Below the pieces are notes generated by a model. That model did no database searches, was not told where the DNA came from, and was given only the letters and a program-made list of their open reading frames with translations. A program made the position numbers and the translations under genes. Below are positions 53,463 to 64,000 of a DNA stretch of 64,000 bases, in pieces. The stretch is from Enchytraeus crypticus (Eukaryota; Annelida; Clitellata; Enchytraeida; Enchytraeidae): contig CAJHZI010000186.1 of the NCBI GenBank assembly GCA_905160935.1, positions 321,001-385,000 of the forward strand, in the 5' to 3' direction. Positions within the stretch are counted from its first letter, which is position 1. Each line of letters opens with the position of its first letter.

Positions 53463-56400
53463 CTACAGCAAATGACCAAATCAATCAATCAATCAACCAA
53501 TCAATCGATCAGTCAGTCAATCACCCAGCTAACCAGTCAATCGAATAGCCGATCACTTAATCGATCAACAAGTCACTCAGTCAAACAATCTCGATCAACC
53601 AACCAATCAATTGTCTAATCAATAAACTATCAATTTATTTATTCATAAGAAGAGCTACTAGCATTTATTCAATGTAATGATACTTTAGGCAAGTTTTAAA
53701 ATCTACTCACTTCCCACAGTAAAATAAATAGTAATTTAGTAATAAAATAATTAATCAATCGATGAATATTAATTTGACGATTTGGTTTGTACAATAGGGA
53801 CCACGGCTGGTTTAAATGTTTTACAGCCAATAATAGAATTAAATATTCGAAGATCGCAACTTGATTCACCTTTCAATTAATTAATCAAACCCGAAGAGAT
53901 TCTCATCTGAAGCAGCTTTCAAGAAATTGAATATAACCACTAAACAGTCAATCAAACTATCCGCTAGTTTATATTCTTATATGTAATGTGTATACTAATT
54001 ATATTAATCTCTAATACACTGAATGTTTTGATAACAGATTCCCTTTACTGCTATTACAATTAAGGCGTAACGAGCTGGCAGATGCTCATAAAATTTACAA
54101 GACTGGATCAGTAGTCAAATCTTACAAATATTGATAAATTTCGTTTGAATATCTTTAATAGCAGAAAAGTTATAGATTTCCTAACATTAATAGGATCAAT
54201 AAGAAATTTCCAGTATAAGAATGCAGTCATATCACATGCAGCGTCCATGTAGCAACTGTAACATGCAGGAATCTTACATCTGAAATAAAAGCGACATTAT
54301 TCGTGATGTGGCTCGTCTAAAGGAGTGCCTCATAAAAGAGTGGAAAAATTAGAGCAGATTTTCGTTGATAGCTCGATAACCAGTGGCGCAAGTGCTTACA
54401 TGCGTGCGTAGCTTTTGATGGTGGTCATTTAGAATAAAATTCATATAACACACTCTACATACTTTTCCTCATCATACGTTAAACCAAAAAGGCTCTTTTC
54501 AAAAGTTAAAAACTAAATCAAAATCTCATGCGATCTCACTTTAACACGAGATTCATGCATGTTTCAGTTGTGACAATGAAGCTGCATATAACATGCCCTT
54601 AACCGTACACAGTCTGGAACCTTCTTGAAAGATCCTACACATTCGCAAATCTATAACTTTTCCGTTATTAAAGATAATTAAACTAAATTTCTCTAAGTTT
54701 GAGAGAATTGGCTGCTGGTCAAGTCCTGTAAATTTCAAGAGAGTCTGTCAGCCAGTTACGCTTTTATTCTACATATTAACAGTATGGGATATCGGTTATA
54801 AAGAAACAATGTGACTGACTGCAGCACTGGCATGATAGATCATTTCTCTAATTTCAGATCTGCAGATTCTGAGTTCAAAATTCAAATACTCTCCCGTCAT
54901 TGCTATGATTTTGAGACATGAAACCGGCGTTAACCTTGTCTTTATCCTGTAGCAATGAAACCGAAAGCCTCAGAACTTGTAACAAGCAGTGAGGTTCAGT
55001 GAGGTTCAAGGAATCCTATTTTCAAACAAAAAGCGGAAGTTATCTTGGACGTTAGTATCAGTGTTATCAAATTTATCTGAACAGATATCTGTTCAGATAA
55101 ATTTGACGGAGCCCACACACGGTCAAATTTAACTGACAGATATCTGAACAGATATCTGATCATATATCTGTTCAGATAAATTTTATTCGTTCACACACGG
55201 TCAAATTTATCTGCAGATAAAACTGATGATCGCCCACACACGGTCAAATTTAACTGTTCAGATATCTGATCAGTTATGCTAATTAGCTGTCAATCATTTC
55301 CAGACTGCAGCGCGCGTGACTGGCGTTGTTATTACTACAGTCAATCAATATATTTGTGAGCTATAAACTACTAATTTGAGAACTATAAAACTAGTTATAG
55401 TCTATACACCCACATGGTAAGTATTCTGCATCATTAAGTATTCAGCATCATCGTCACTATTTAGTTTATATTTCTACATACCCGTATAGGTAAAGTTTAT
55501 TACATGTAGGCCTATATATAACATAACATAAAGGCACACTGAGTCAGGAAGCACAGATGCTTGTTTAATGCCCATTTCCTCCTTCTTCTCCATGGTAATT
55601 AGTAATAGTTTCCTTTTGATGGCGCAATTGCAACCGGCGCGGATTTAAGAATAACCTAGTGTCTCTAACAATTAACAAATATAAAACTAACCGGACAAAG
55701 AACTGCTTTATCATAACACTTCTGCTATGATCACTCACTCCGCCCAGCTGTCCACAGCTGAGCTGATGATGCAGCTGCTGTCCACAGCTGAGCTGATGAT
55801 GCAGCTGCTGTCCACAGCTGAGCTGATGATGCCACTGCCTCAATCCCTTCAGTCCGTCACCTCGCCTCTCCCTTAGATCCAGCTGAACTCTCAACAGGTC
55901 ATTCTTGAGGTTCAACATGCCTGGCGTCAAGGATTCCCCATCGTTAAGAGCTGAACCTCCCACTACTTCTCTTGTTGTCACAGCCGCCAAAGAAGATTCA
56001 ACCTGTTCAACAGCTTCTGGAATCACCTGCACGGGAGAGAGCTCGATTCGTTTATGTTTTACGTGATTTGTTTCCAGATCTTGGTGCGGTTGTTCCAGAT
56101 TCAGATGTTTAGGTAATTGTTGTTGATTCTGAGGCTGCTGCAGCAACCGCTGCTGTTGCTCTTCATCGAAAGCTTGTTCAGTGTTCTCAATGTGCGCCTG
56201 AACAAGATGTTGCTCCATATGTTGTTGCAAAACATGATGTTGCTCTATGGGTGGCTGCTGAACATGATGTTGCTCTATAGGTGGTTGATGACCATTATGT
56301 TGCTCTACATGTGGTTGCTGAATAGGCTGTTGTTGTAAGCTAAGCTGTTGCACAGTGGATGGTAACAATTTTTGTTGAACTTGTTGTCCAAAGCCTTGAG

Positions 56401-59400
56401 GAGGAATAAGATAGTCCGTCTGTTTGTTTATTAGTTGTGACTCTCTGTCAGAACTTTGAGCAGCATAAAATTCAGCTTGCAGATCATCCACTGTTTCTTC
56501 AATTTCATTTTCACTCTTCAGTTGTTTAATCGGCAACTGTTGTCGATCTAGATCTGAATGTAGTTGCCGCGACAGTAGACCAGACACTTGATCTCCTGCC
56601 TCGAGTGACTGCTGATCAGTTACATTTAGGCTCTGCGCTAAACTCTCATTCTGATGTACTTTACCTGTCTGATCTGATTGATGCATAAGCTCTTCGCGGA
56701 CAAAGTGGGTGCTTTTTTCATTTATTTTCCTACTAGGTTGCAGTTCAGTATCATTACACCCTTTCTGTTCTTTATTCTCTATTTGGCTTTCTTCCTGTAG
56801 TAGCGACTCACCGACATCTGAATCTTTCTTTAGTTCAAGGCTACCGTGTTCCTTCAATACTTCCAGGTTGGAATCGTTGAGCTGTTTATGACTTCGTTCA
56901 ACTTCTATCCTTCTTACTTTCTTTGGTTGCTTTTGCTCTATTTCTTGTTCCTTTCGCTGCAGCTGGTTCTTCTTCAGAACTTCCATCAGTTGTCGTTGAA
57001 ATTCAGCCCTCCAAGTGGCAGAGTCTCCGCTAAGACTCTCATCGCTGCTGGCCTGGGTAACCCCGCACCCAACACTAGTGTCCTCTGTCAGTGAATCACA
57101 AACTTTACCCACATGATCACTGGTCTTACTATCCAACGATTCGGATTCCGCAGCTCCGTCAGTGGACTGATCATGACAGGATTGATCTGAAAGAGAAGGC
57201 CTTCTTCCAGTCTGATTGCTGACTACAGCAACGCTAATGTTACACGACATCTTCGAGGCATTATCTTGTCTATCTGCTCTTCCATCTATCGACTCTTCTA
57301 CTGGATGCAACCCAGAGTCTTCACTGCTCTTATCTCGCTTCTCCAGATCATCCACCTCGTGCTTTTCTTCGTGTATCCCCCCGGCGGTCCCTCCACCGCT
57401 ATGGAGTAACTTGCTTCCATTCGACCCCACTACACCAGTTAGCTGCTCAAGCTTTTCCTTCAGTTGATCGAAGCCTAGAGGTTTGGGATGAATTTGTGAA
57501 GCCAACGTTGCACCCATTAAAGGCGTACTGTATCGCCTGGATTGATTCTGACCAAGTCGACCTCGAGTGCTGGTGGTTACAGCGCTAGCAGTGGTGACGG
57601 CTGAGGTACAGGCAAGCGAAACATCCTGCAGGCTACCTCGGTGAGCCTGCAGCTGTGAGGGCGTGGCTTGCACGCTGCTACTGGCTTCTGATTGGGTAAT
57701 TGACTGACCAATCCTATTTAGAGCGGCTTCTGCTTGGCTATACTTATTTGAATTCTCAATGGTTCCGCAATTTGAATCTTCAGCATTCGATGTAGAGAAG
57801 ATGCCCATTCCTAAAGGAGCTTTAGCTGCTTTATGAATGCCTTTCAACTGCTTATTGACAAAAGATCTATTGCTAAGTCTGTTACTAGAGGTTGCTTTGC
57901 TTACTGTTAAATCACCAACTCGAGAATCAACTGAATGATACATTTTGTTGAGTGCGGCCGTTACGGCAGCGGGCTTGCGACAAGTCGTAGTTAAAGAATG
58001 TCGCCTGCCCGAAGACATGGAACTGTCTGAGTTCTCAACCACTCGCAGACCAGGATCTTCACGACTCAGTTCTGTAATGCGGCGGTTTGGTATCTTAGTG
58101 GTACATGTGCGACACTCAGGTGGAAGGCAGTCCTGGAAGTGAGAAGCAGAGGCAAGAGAATTAGGTACGGATATTGCATTGTAGGCGCATGAAGCAGTTT
58201 CAACTGAGGAATCGGCTTCTTTATTGCTAGTCACCGAGTTATTGACAACACAAGTGATTAGTGTATCTGCAGCAGTGGCATCAGCAGCAGTGGTATCTAC
58301 AGCAGTGGTATCTACAGCAGTGGTATCTGCAGTAGTGGTATCTACAGCAGTGGTATCTGCAGCAGTGGTATCTGCAGTAGTGGTATCTACAGCAGTGGTA
58401 TCTACAGCAGTGGTATCTACAGCAGTGGTATCTACAGCAGTGGTATCTGCAGTAGTGGTATCTACAGCAGTGGTATCTGCAGTAGTGGTATCTACAGCAG
58501 TGGTATTTGCAGCAGTGCATGCAGATGTCGAGATTCTAATCGCAGAGGTCAAAGGCTCGGATTCAGTTTTATCAGCAATAGCTTCTGGTTTACTCGGATT
58601 ACTATTAACAGGTTCTTTTTCAATAACTCGCTGAATTCTAAATCTTCTTGTTGGCTGTTTGCTAGGTACATTACTGACTGTTTTATTCAGATCAGATACC
58701 AAGTTGTGCTTATCAGTACAAAGAGCTGCAGTTGCTTTTACTTTTACTTCATCTCTGTCTGCTGCAGCCGAGGACAACTCCTTTGACCTTTCTCTGTCAT
58801 CGCTGCTTAAAAGTACCGTTATACCTGAGTTGACTTGAGCAGAGTCTGTCAATTGGCCTACATTATTAAGAACTTCTTCAACAGCAGCACAAGCCGGTAA
58901 TACCGGTACTTCCAATTGCCTATCATCAGCATTCGAAGGGACAGCTTGATTAATTTCGATTGATGCTCTAGCTTCAGCTAATAATGTTGTACCAGATGCT
59001 GTTGTTGCTGAAGTACGTAGTGCATCATGTGCTGTTCTGTCGCTCATCGCTGCTCCCCTCTCATTTGATTGTAAATCTGTTTGTTGTGACTTTTCAGATA
59101 TTTCAGATTCCGCATCAACATTTGAAACTATGTTTTCTGCTACTGACGTAGTTAAGCTCGAGGCTTCTACTGTTGAAGCTACGTTCCTTGAATCCATATC
59201 AACCTTTTCCGTATTTACATCTCGGATAGAAACTCCTTTAGTTGTTGATGCTGGAGCAGACATTGTTCTACTGACCTTGTTGTCTGACAGCGAATAAACA
59301 GACAGACGTTCGCCCTCCATACTGCTCCGGTCTAATAAAACAGCACGACCGTTGCAATATCTCTCAGATCCTGTTTCTGAAATACTACTACAGTTATCAG

Positions 59401-62400
59401 CAGTATAATATATCACATTGTACTGATCATAATCAGACTTCTCATCGTTTTCATGCAAACGTAATACAAGATCGCTACGTGATAGCGCGTCTGCTTCTAA
59501 TTTAGCAGCCAGCTCATCAGGGGACCTATTTATGTTTAATTCTGTTTCATTTTTAGAAATCTGCAATCGAATAGATTGACCAAGTTTAACTGGTTTGACA
59601 TTCTCAATAGAATATCGAGGCTCCGGGATTAATTCCAATGGTGTCGACAGTCTGATATATTTCTGACAATTCAGGGACTCAAGATTTAAATTCTCTTCTC
59701 GTTTAACTAGTTTAGCATTCTCCGTCGAATACCCAGGTTCAACGTTCAAGTTAACGTCAGGCGGCAGAGCCGTCGATTCGTGATCACTACCTCCGTAAGA
59801 AAGTCTACTTCGAATTGTCTCGATAGAGTCCGAATCCGGTTCGATGGATGACGTTGAACCTATTCTGTGACAGATCACGTGATCTGTCCCATCGTCCTTG
59901 AAACTAAGTCTCGTATTGTACTCACGCGGATTACGCATATCAACATCAAGACGTTCAGCGCCATCTTCCTCATAAATACAAATAACATCACCTGATAAAT
60001 CATGATGGTCGTTGTGAGGATTTGAAGCATTATCGTCACTATTAGTTAAAATATACCGTTCAGTTTGCACACTATGATTGCTTGCAAGCTCGCGATTGTT
60101 AGCTTCGTATTTGTTACTGTCACGGTCAGTAATATCATAAGTTGGTTTATAATAGTCACTTTCAGTATCGTCAACAATGAGTAGGTAGGACTCTGGATTG
60201 CTTGCAGCTATTAATTCTGTTTCATCTGCTGATACCGTTATCCCATCCGCTATCATTTTACTCGTTGCACTTGCAGATGTTACTTCTTCCCCTGAGACAA
60301 CTTTATCAGGTTTTGAACACTCCACTGTTACCACTTCCCCTGAAACAACTTTATCAGATTTTAAATACTCCACTGTTACTACTTCCTCTGAGACAACTTT
60401 ATCATTTTTTGAACTCTCCACTGTTACCACTTCCCCTGAGATAACTTTATCAGGTTTTGAACACTCCACTGTTACCACTTCCCCTGAAACAACTTTATCA
60501 GATTTTAAATACTCCACTGTTACTACTTCCTCTGAGACAACTTTATCATTTTTTGAACTCTCCACTGTTACCACTTCCCCTGAGACAACTTTATCAGGTT
60601 TTGAACACTCCACTGTTACCACTTCCCCTGAAACAACTTTATCAGATTTTAAATACTCCACTGTTACTACTTCCTCTGAGACAACTTTATCATTTTTTGA
60701 ACTCTCCACTGTTACCACTTCCCCTGAGACAACTTTATCAGCTTTTGTTATTAAATATACAACACCAGAATCTGAAGACTTCGTAAAATCAGCTACAACA
60801 GAATACTCAGAGGAAACTGGATTCATATCTGCTGAATCATGAGGGCTTGAGACAGTCAACAACTTGGTAGCTTTAGGATCCGAAGTCGAGTCCGATACAT
60901 TAGTCACTGAGGTAGTCAGTGCCATCAAATCTGCTGATGGTACTACATTCTTCGATTCTGCTTCAATGTCTTCTAATCTCTGGTCCAGTGATAAGTCATG
61001 AGACGATGTGGCTGCGATTCCCATATCCAAGGCATTCAAAGATTCCTTTGATTTCAAAACACTTGACAACGCGTCCGAAGTTAACGCTGAAGCTTCTATA
61101 GACGATAAAGAATCTATAGAAGTGATATTCTGAGGAATTTCTGCTATGGATTCACGAACACACAACAGAGTATTTGCACTGGTAGCTAACGATTTAGATG
61201 AATCTTTAACCCGTGACGCAGACTTATTAGCATAATTACTTTGAGATTCTTTAGTTAACTGTATTTCTGATATTTCTGAATGGATTGATTGCTGGAGCTT
61301 ACTATCAACGCATGGAACACCAGGACACTTTAATCCTTCCACGTCTCGTGATAAACTTCCGGACGCCTTGGCTACGGAAGTGGAATGACCATTATATAGC
61401 GGAAGACATCCGAATGTAGCTCGTCTCTTTAATCCGTCCTCTTTCAGTTCTTGCATTAGTTTTGAGACCCCAGGACTCGGCTGCTGAAGAGTGGCATAAG
61501 GCCCGGTTTTTAAGATATGATCATTTGTTCTTCCATTGTGATCTCCAGAATGATGATCAAGAGCAAAACTGTGGAAGATACACTCGAGTCCTGCTGCAAG
61601 ATTCTCCAAACTTTTGGCACAAACGATGGCTTTCTTGGGTGGATCATTCGTTAAATCATCGCCGTTCTGTGAGTCTTTCTCCGGGTGTTCTGAATGCTGC
61701 TTTTCTGTGGAAATTTTCTTATTCAACTCCTGCCCATCATGGGGTGGAATATCTCCATTCTGAGAAATATGATGTGAAGCATTTAGGCCACGTTCGGTCA
61801 CGTGCGGTTGCTCTTTTAAAAGACCATTATCTACAATTCTGGACCCATTATCTCTCTCACTGAGCTGCTCATCTTGTTTACTACTAACTGGCTTGTCCAT
61901 CACGTGATTTATTAAATTATTCAGAGTGGTGTTTATCTCATCTCTCAGAGCAGTTCTTGTATCAAGATGAAGTTTATTCACATCTTTACCCCCAAGCTGA
62001 ACTTCACCATCAACATTCTGAGACATCACTACATCCTTCAATGCTTCAACAGCTTCCATGCCACTGACTTTGTCATTCGACATTGCAGAACATGGTAACG
62101 CTGCGTTAGTGACGTTAGAACATGGTAACGCTGTGTTGGTGACGTTTGAATATGGTAACGCTGTGCTAATGATGTTATAACATGGTAACGCTGTGTTGGT
62201 GACGGTAGAACATGGTAAAGCTGTGTTGGTAACGTTAGAAAATGGTAACGCCGTGTTAGTGATGTTAGTACATGGCAACGCTGTGTTGGTGATGTTCAAG
62301 GCAACCTCACCAAGTCTCTCTTCAGAAAATTCTTTGCTAATGTTGTTGTAATTTTGATTACATCCTAACTGTAGGCCGTTCTCCGTCAATTTCTCTCCCA

Positions 62401-62401
62401 T
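48697..62401 (-). CDS. Giant Gln/Ser/Thr-rich protein gene, two exons, frame break in exon 2
   Basis: Two very long exons, 62401-55692 and 53462-48697, are joined in phase 2 by donor CCG|GTTAGT and acceptor TTTGCTGTAG. The protein would have about 3824 residues if one extra base near 53022-53024 is discounted. I do not recognise the family. It is mostly disordered, with many in-frame tandem arrays, basic-Ser sites (RRATFG, GRRHSLTT, SRRYSTPL), an RFRI motif at residue 1253, a charged helix-like block around the exon junction (NRAERETILKRHEMERLLLS) and a polyglutamine region. RFxV/I motifs dock the kinases OSR1/SPAK in WNK proteins; a WNK C-terminal region is one possibility, but no kinase domain is in the window. 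The ATG at 62401 follows an in-frame TGA 15 bases upstream. The gene converges on the USP gene. Confidence 0.7.
49430..49660 (-). repeat. 30-bp in-frame tandem array (NLVLPNSAS)
   Basis: About seven units of a 10-residue repeat lie in the Q-rich gene. Unit length is a multiple of three. Confidence 0.85.
50815..50935 (-). repeat. In-frame repeat of about 42 bp (SHGYDSHGGVNT)
   Basis: Three or four units of about 14 residues with the HGxxSxGxVNT pattern. Confidence 0.75.
51680..52560 (-). repeat. CAG/CAA-rich array, 21-bp core (QQQPQLS)
   Basis: Units of seven residues, most regular between about 52260 and 52510. Both CAG and CAA codons are used. Confidence 0.9.
52718..53024 (-). repeat. 15-bp tandem array, about 20 copies
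   Basis: Minus-strand unit ACAGAGCAGCAGCTG. In the frame of the downstream polyglutamine ORF it encodes TEQQL; in the frame of the upstream ORF it encodes ADRAA. There is no stop in either frame, so the array hides a frame change. A 3-bp insertion lies near 52728. Confidence 0.95.
53464..53640 (-). repeat. (TTGA)n tract before exon 2 acceptor of the Q-rich gene
   Basis: On the minus strand GATTGATTGATTGATTTG runs to within about 17 bp of the acceptor at 53463. It continues as degenerate GATT/GACT units to about 53600. Confidence 0.85.
53641..55060. other. Intron of the Q-rich gene
   Basis: AT-rich, no coding signal. 54870-54950 resembles the SINE 3' body (GAAACCGGCGTTAACCTTGT). Confidence 0.45.
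55067..55260. repeat. Perfect 40-bp palindrome plus CACACACGGTCAAATTTA modules
   Basis: 55067-55106 is identical to its own reverse complement (centre ACAGATATCTGT at 55081-55092). Three copies of CACACACGGTCAAATTTA follow, at about 55115, 55195 and 55237, separated by AGATATCTG-type palindromic blocks. It is probably a decayed foldback or MITE element. The class is not recognised. Confidence 0.75.
55261..55560. other. Intron of the Q-rich gene, nothing recognised
   Basis: No feature beyond the reading frame that would extend exon 1 if unspliced (to 55565). Confidence 0.4.
55692..62401 (-). CDS. Q-rich gene, exon 1
   Basis: A 6.7-kb open exon starts at ATG 62401 (MGEKLTENGLQLGCNQ). It carries a TALPC array, Ser/Val/Asp-rich sequence, a DKVVSGEVVTVE array, RRFRIQRVIEKEP (about residue 1252), a TTAVDTT array, RRYSTPLMGATLASQ followed by HPKPLGFDQLKEKLEQLTG, a charged helix (WRAEFQRQLMEVLKKNQLQR), a His/Gln-rich part and three HHQLSCGQQL units. 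The donor is set at GTTAGT (55691), which matches the phase of exon 2. A stronger-looking GTGAGT at 55738 is out of phase with that acceptor. The unspliced ORF would end at 55565. Confidence 0.75.
55742..55832 (-). repeat. 30-bp in-frame repeat, three copies (HHQLSCGQQL)
   Basis: Three nearly identical 30-bp units at the 3' end of exon 1. Confidence 0.9.
58260..58515 (-). repeat. 15-bp in-frame array (TTAVD/TTTAD)
   Basis: About seventeen units alternate between GCTGTAGATACCACT and GCAGATACCACT-like forms. The antisense frames (Val/Ser or Cys/Arg/Tyr repeats) are shadows. Confidence 0.9.
60285..60738 (-). repeat. 48-bp unit in a 144-bp higher-order array
   Basis: Units DKVVSGEVVTVESSKN, DKVVSEEVVTVEYLKS and DKVVSGEVVTVECSKP repeat as a triplet three times with almost no divergence, implying recent expansion or homogenisation. 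Confidence 0.92.
62087..62296 (-). repeat. 30-bp in-frame array (NVTNTALPCS), seven copies
   Basis: Residues 36-105 of the Q-rich protein. Each unit has an N-x-T sequon, which would matter only if the protein entered the secretory pathway; no signal peptide is seen. Confidence 0.9.
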
Positions 62402-63700
62402 TACAAAGAGCTTTGTTCAGCGAGCTAAGAAGGCTCCTCCTTCCTGGTAACTTTGATTCAATAGAGTCATTTCAGTAACACAACAGAGAATCCTATAAGC
62501 TATTCCGCTGTTAAATATTAATCATAAACTTTGAAACAAATTTTAATTTCTTACATTTAAGCATCTGTAAATCAACAACTACAATGCTCCCTATAGTATT
62601 GTTTCTTTCAAAAATTACACATATCTATAGTTCATTCAAATTTTGTAATTTTATTTTAAAATGCAAATTACTTAGATTGACTACTTCAACTAGAGAGTCT
62701 TTTGTCGAGTAAATAAATAATCGCTAATTAATTTCTACACAGCGGCTATAATTTACCATACTATATGCATAATTCTTAAACACTTGTTTAAAATACAGAT
62801 CTCTGCTGAAAGTAGGCCTAAGAACTGAACTATGTATCGTCTGTGATTTGTTATTCTACGGACTGATCAGATGATCAGACGGTCTTAACAAGCCCAACAC
62901 TCGAGGGTCAGTAATCACTCGAGACTATTATACGCTGCATGAATGTCTGCTACATGTAAGTGCGTCACATGCACAACAAATCCACATCCCTATCGAATTA
63001 GTTGTTCGTTTCGCAATCTACAGCAGATGAATCATCGACGACGTACGCTGCCTGAACTACTTCTGTAATATCTGAACCACCTGATCAGCTGGCTGTTAAC
63101 CTCAATTCACATCTCCGGTCCTTAATAGATATCATCTAAAAGTCACCACATTTCAACGGTATTTCATTAAACAGTTATCCGCTAGCCAACAGGAATGCGC
63201 TTAACTGGACTGAGTAGAAACTAGCAGTGAGTGTACAAGGACGGATTAAAATCATCAGGAACGTCTAACTCCTATCTATCATGCTGACCTCAAGCAAGGA
63301 TGGACAGCCTTAATAGCCTGACAAACCAAACTGGTGTCAATATTTAAAAATTCAGACTCATCTTGAGAATGAGCTACATCTTGACAAAACATCCTGAAAT
63401 ATAATGCTTTAGTTAATAAAGATATGGTGCAAAATAATAAAGTTATAAAGAATTTGTAATAAAGTACAAAAGCACCAAACTGACTGGCAAATTAATCATT
63501 AAGGAAACAATTTGCTAAGACAGAATTAGTCCGTGGCCTAAATCAGTAGGCCTATGTCACTTAATCATAATGGTACGGCAATGCTCTAGGACAAGCTTGG
63601 TTTCAGATTGCAAACAGACGCAAACAGGGTCAATTCTGACTGCTGCAAAATGGAATAACTATAGGAAGCAACCGTGACAAGGAATGGTTGAGAAAAAACA
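62402..63700. other. Upstream flank of the Q-rich gene
   Basis: No coding exon recognised on either strand. GCCTTCTTAG at about 62425 on the minus strand could be the acceptor of a 5' UTR exon. No promoter motif can be supported. Confidence 0.4.
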
Positions 63701-63845
63701 TCGATAAATGTCTCAGTAGCGTAGTGGTTTGAGGCTAAAGACAACGTTATGAAGATGTAAACGATAATTTCAATGATAGATCAAGAGGGGAATTGAACTA
63801 TCGTGGGTTCGATTCCCGGCCTCGATGATCTGAGGGTAAAATCTC
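63700..63845 (+). mobile_element. tRNA-derived SINE
   Basis: It has an A-box (TAGCGTAGTGG at 63717-63727) and a perfect B-box (GGTTCGATTCC at 63806-63816), spaced too far apart for a tRNA gene. A diverged relative lies at about 44210-44310 (TGTCTCAATAGCGTAATGCT). Confidence 0.65.
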
Positions 63846-64000
63846 GAACATTCACAGGACTGGTTATGCGGAAACTGGACTAAATTACCTAACGATTTAA
63901 ACATGTGGTGTTAAAAGTGATAGATATCAACATAGTATCAATATTTCGCTAATGAGTATTTTTATTAACCTAAGTAGGAGTCTTCAAATAATATCATCAT

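Noticed and set aside
55733-55739. GTGAGT at 55738 as the exon 1 donor of the Q-rich gene
   Set aside because: It is the better consensus but leaves phase 0, while the only good acceptor (53463) needs phase 2. GTTAGT at 55691 fits, and GTTAGT is used elsewhere in the window. I keep it as an alternative if another exon exists.
58224-60842. Plus-strand ORFs at 58224-58634 and 60198-60842
   Set aside because: They are antisense shadows of in-frame tandem arrays in exon 1 of the minus-strand gene.

Overview
The window is nuclear DNA of an invertebrate animal. It is AT-rich, has spliced genes with kilobase introns, and is dense in decayed non-LTR retrotransposons, tRNA-derived SINEs, mariner-like elements, (TA)n tracts and short-unit minisatellites. 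The gene content (a caspase and a USP31/USP43-type deubiquitinase) is metazoan. The species or phylum cannot be named from the sequence alone.

Layout: (1) 1-3463: a dead LINE, (TA)n DNA and two short mariner-like elements in opposite orientation. (2) 3464-12213, + strand: five exons that join in phase into a complete caspase catalytic domain of 250 residues; the prodomain must lie upstream. Its introns hold LINE and SINE debris. (3) 12214-18900: intergenic, with dispersed repeats, a triplicated segment of about 270 bp, LINE remnants and one unexplained GC-rich island. (4) 18977-39330, + strand: twelve exons that join in phase into a USP31/USP43-like ubiquitin protease of about 1875 residues, with the Cys, His and Asn active-site boxes, the zinc-ribbon cysteines and long Ser/Thr-rich insertions. 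Intron 1 carries a 2.7-kb LINE. (5) 39331-48600: likely 3' UTR followed by intergenic DNA without a convincing gene. (6) 62401-48697, - strand: a very large, repeat-rich, Gln/Ser/Thr-rich gene in two giant exons (about 3824 residues). One base appears to be inserted inside or next to a 15-bp tandem array and splits its frame. (7) 62402-64000: upstream flank with a tRNA-derived SINE.

The caspase and USP genes lie in tandem; the USP gene and the Q-rich gene converge tail to tail. I see no operon-like link between them. All exon joins are my own reading from phase, splice sites and family similarity. Points most worth checking are the frequent pyrimidine at donor position +3, TTGATTGA arrays just upstream of splice acceptors in two genes on opposite strands, the single-base frame break in the Q-rich gene, the caspase active-site variant QACQN, and a perfect 40-bp palindrome with repeated modules in the intron of the Q-rich gene.
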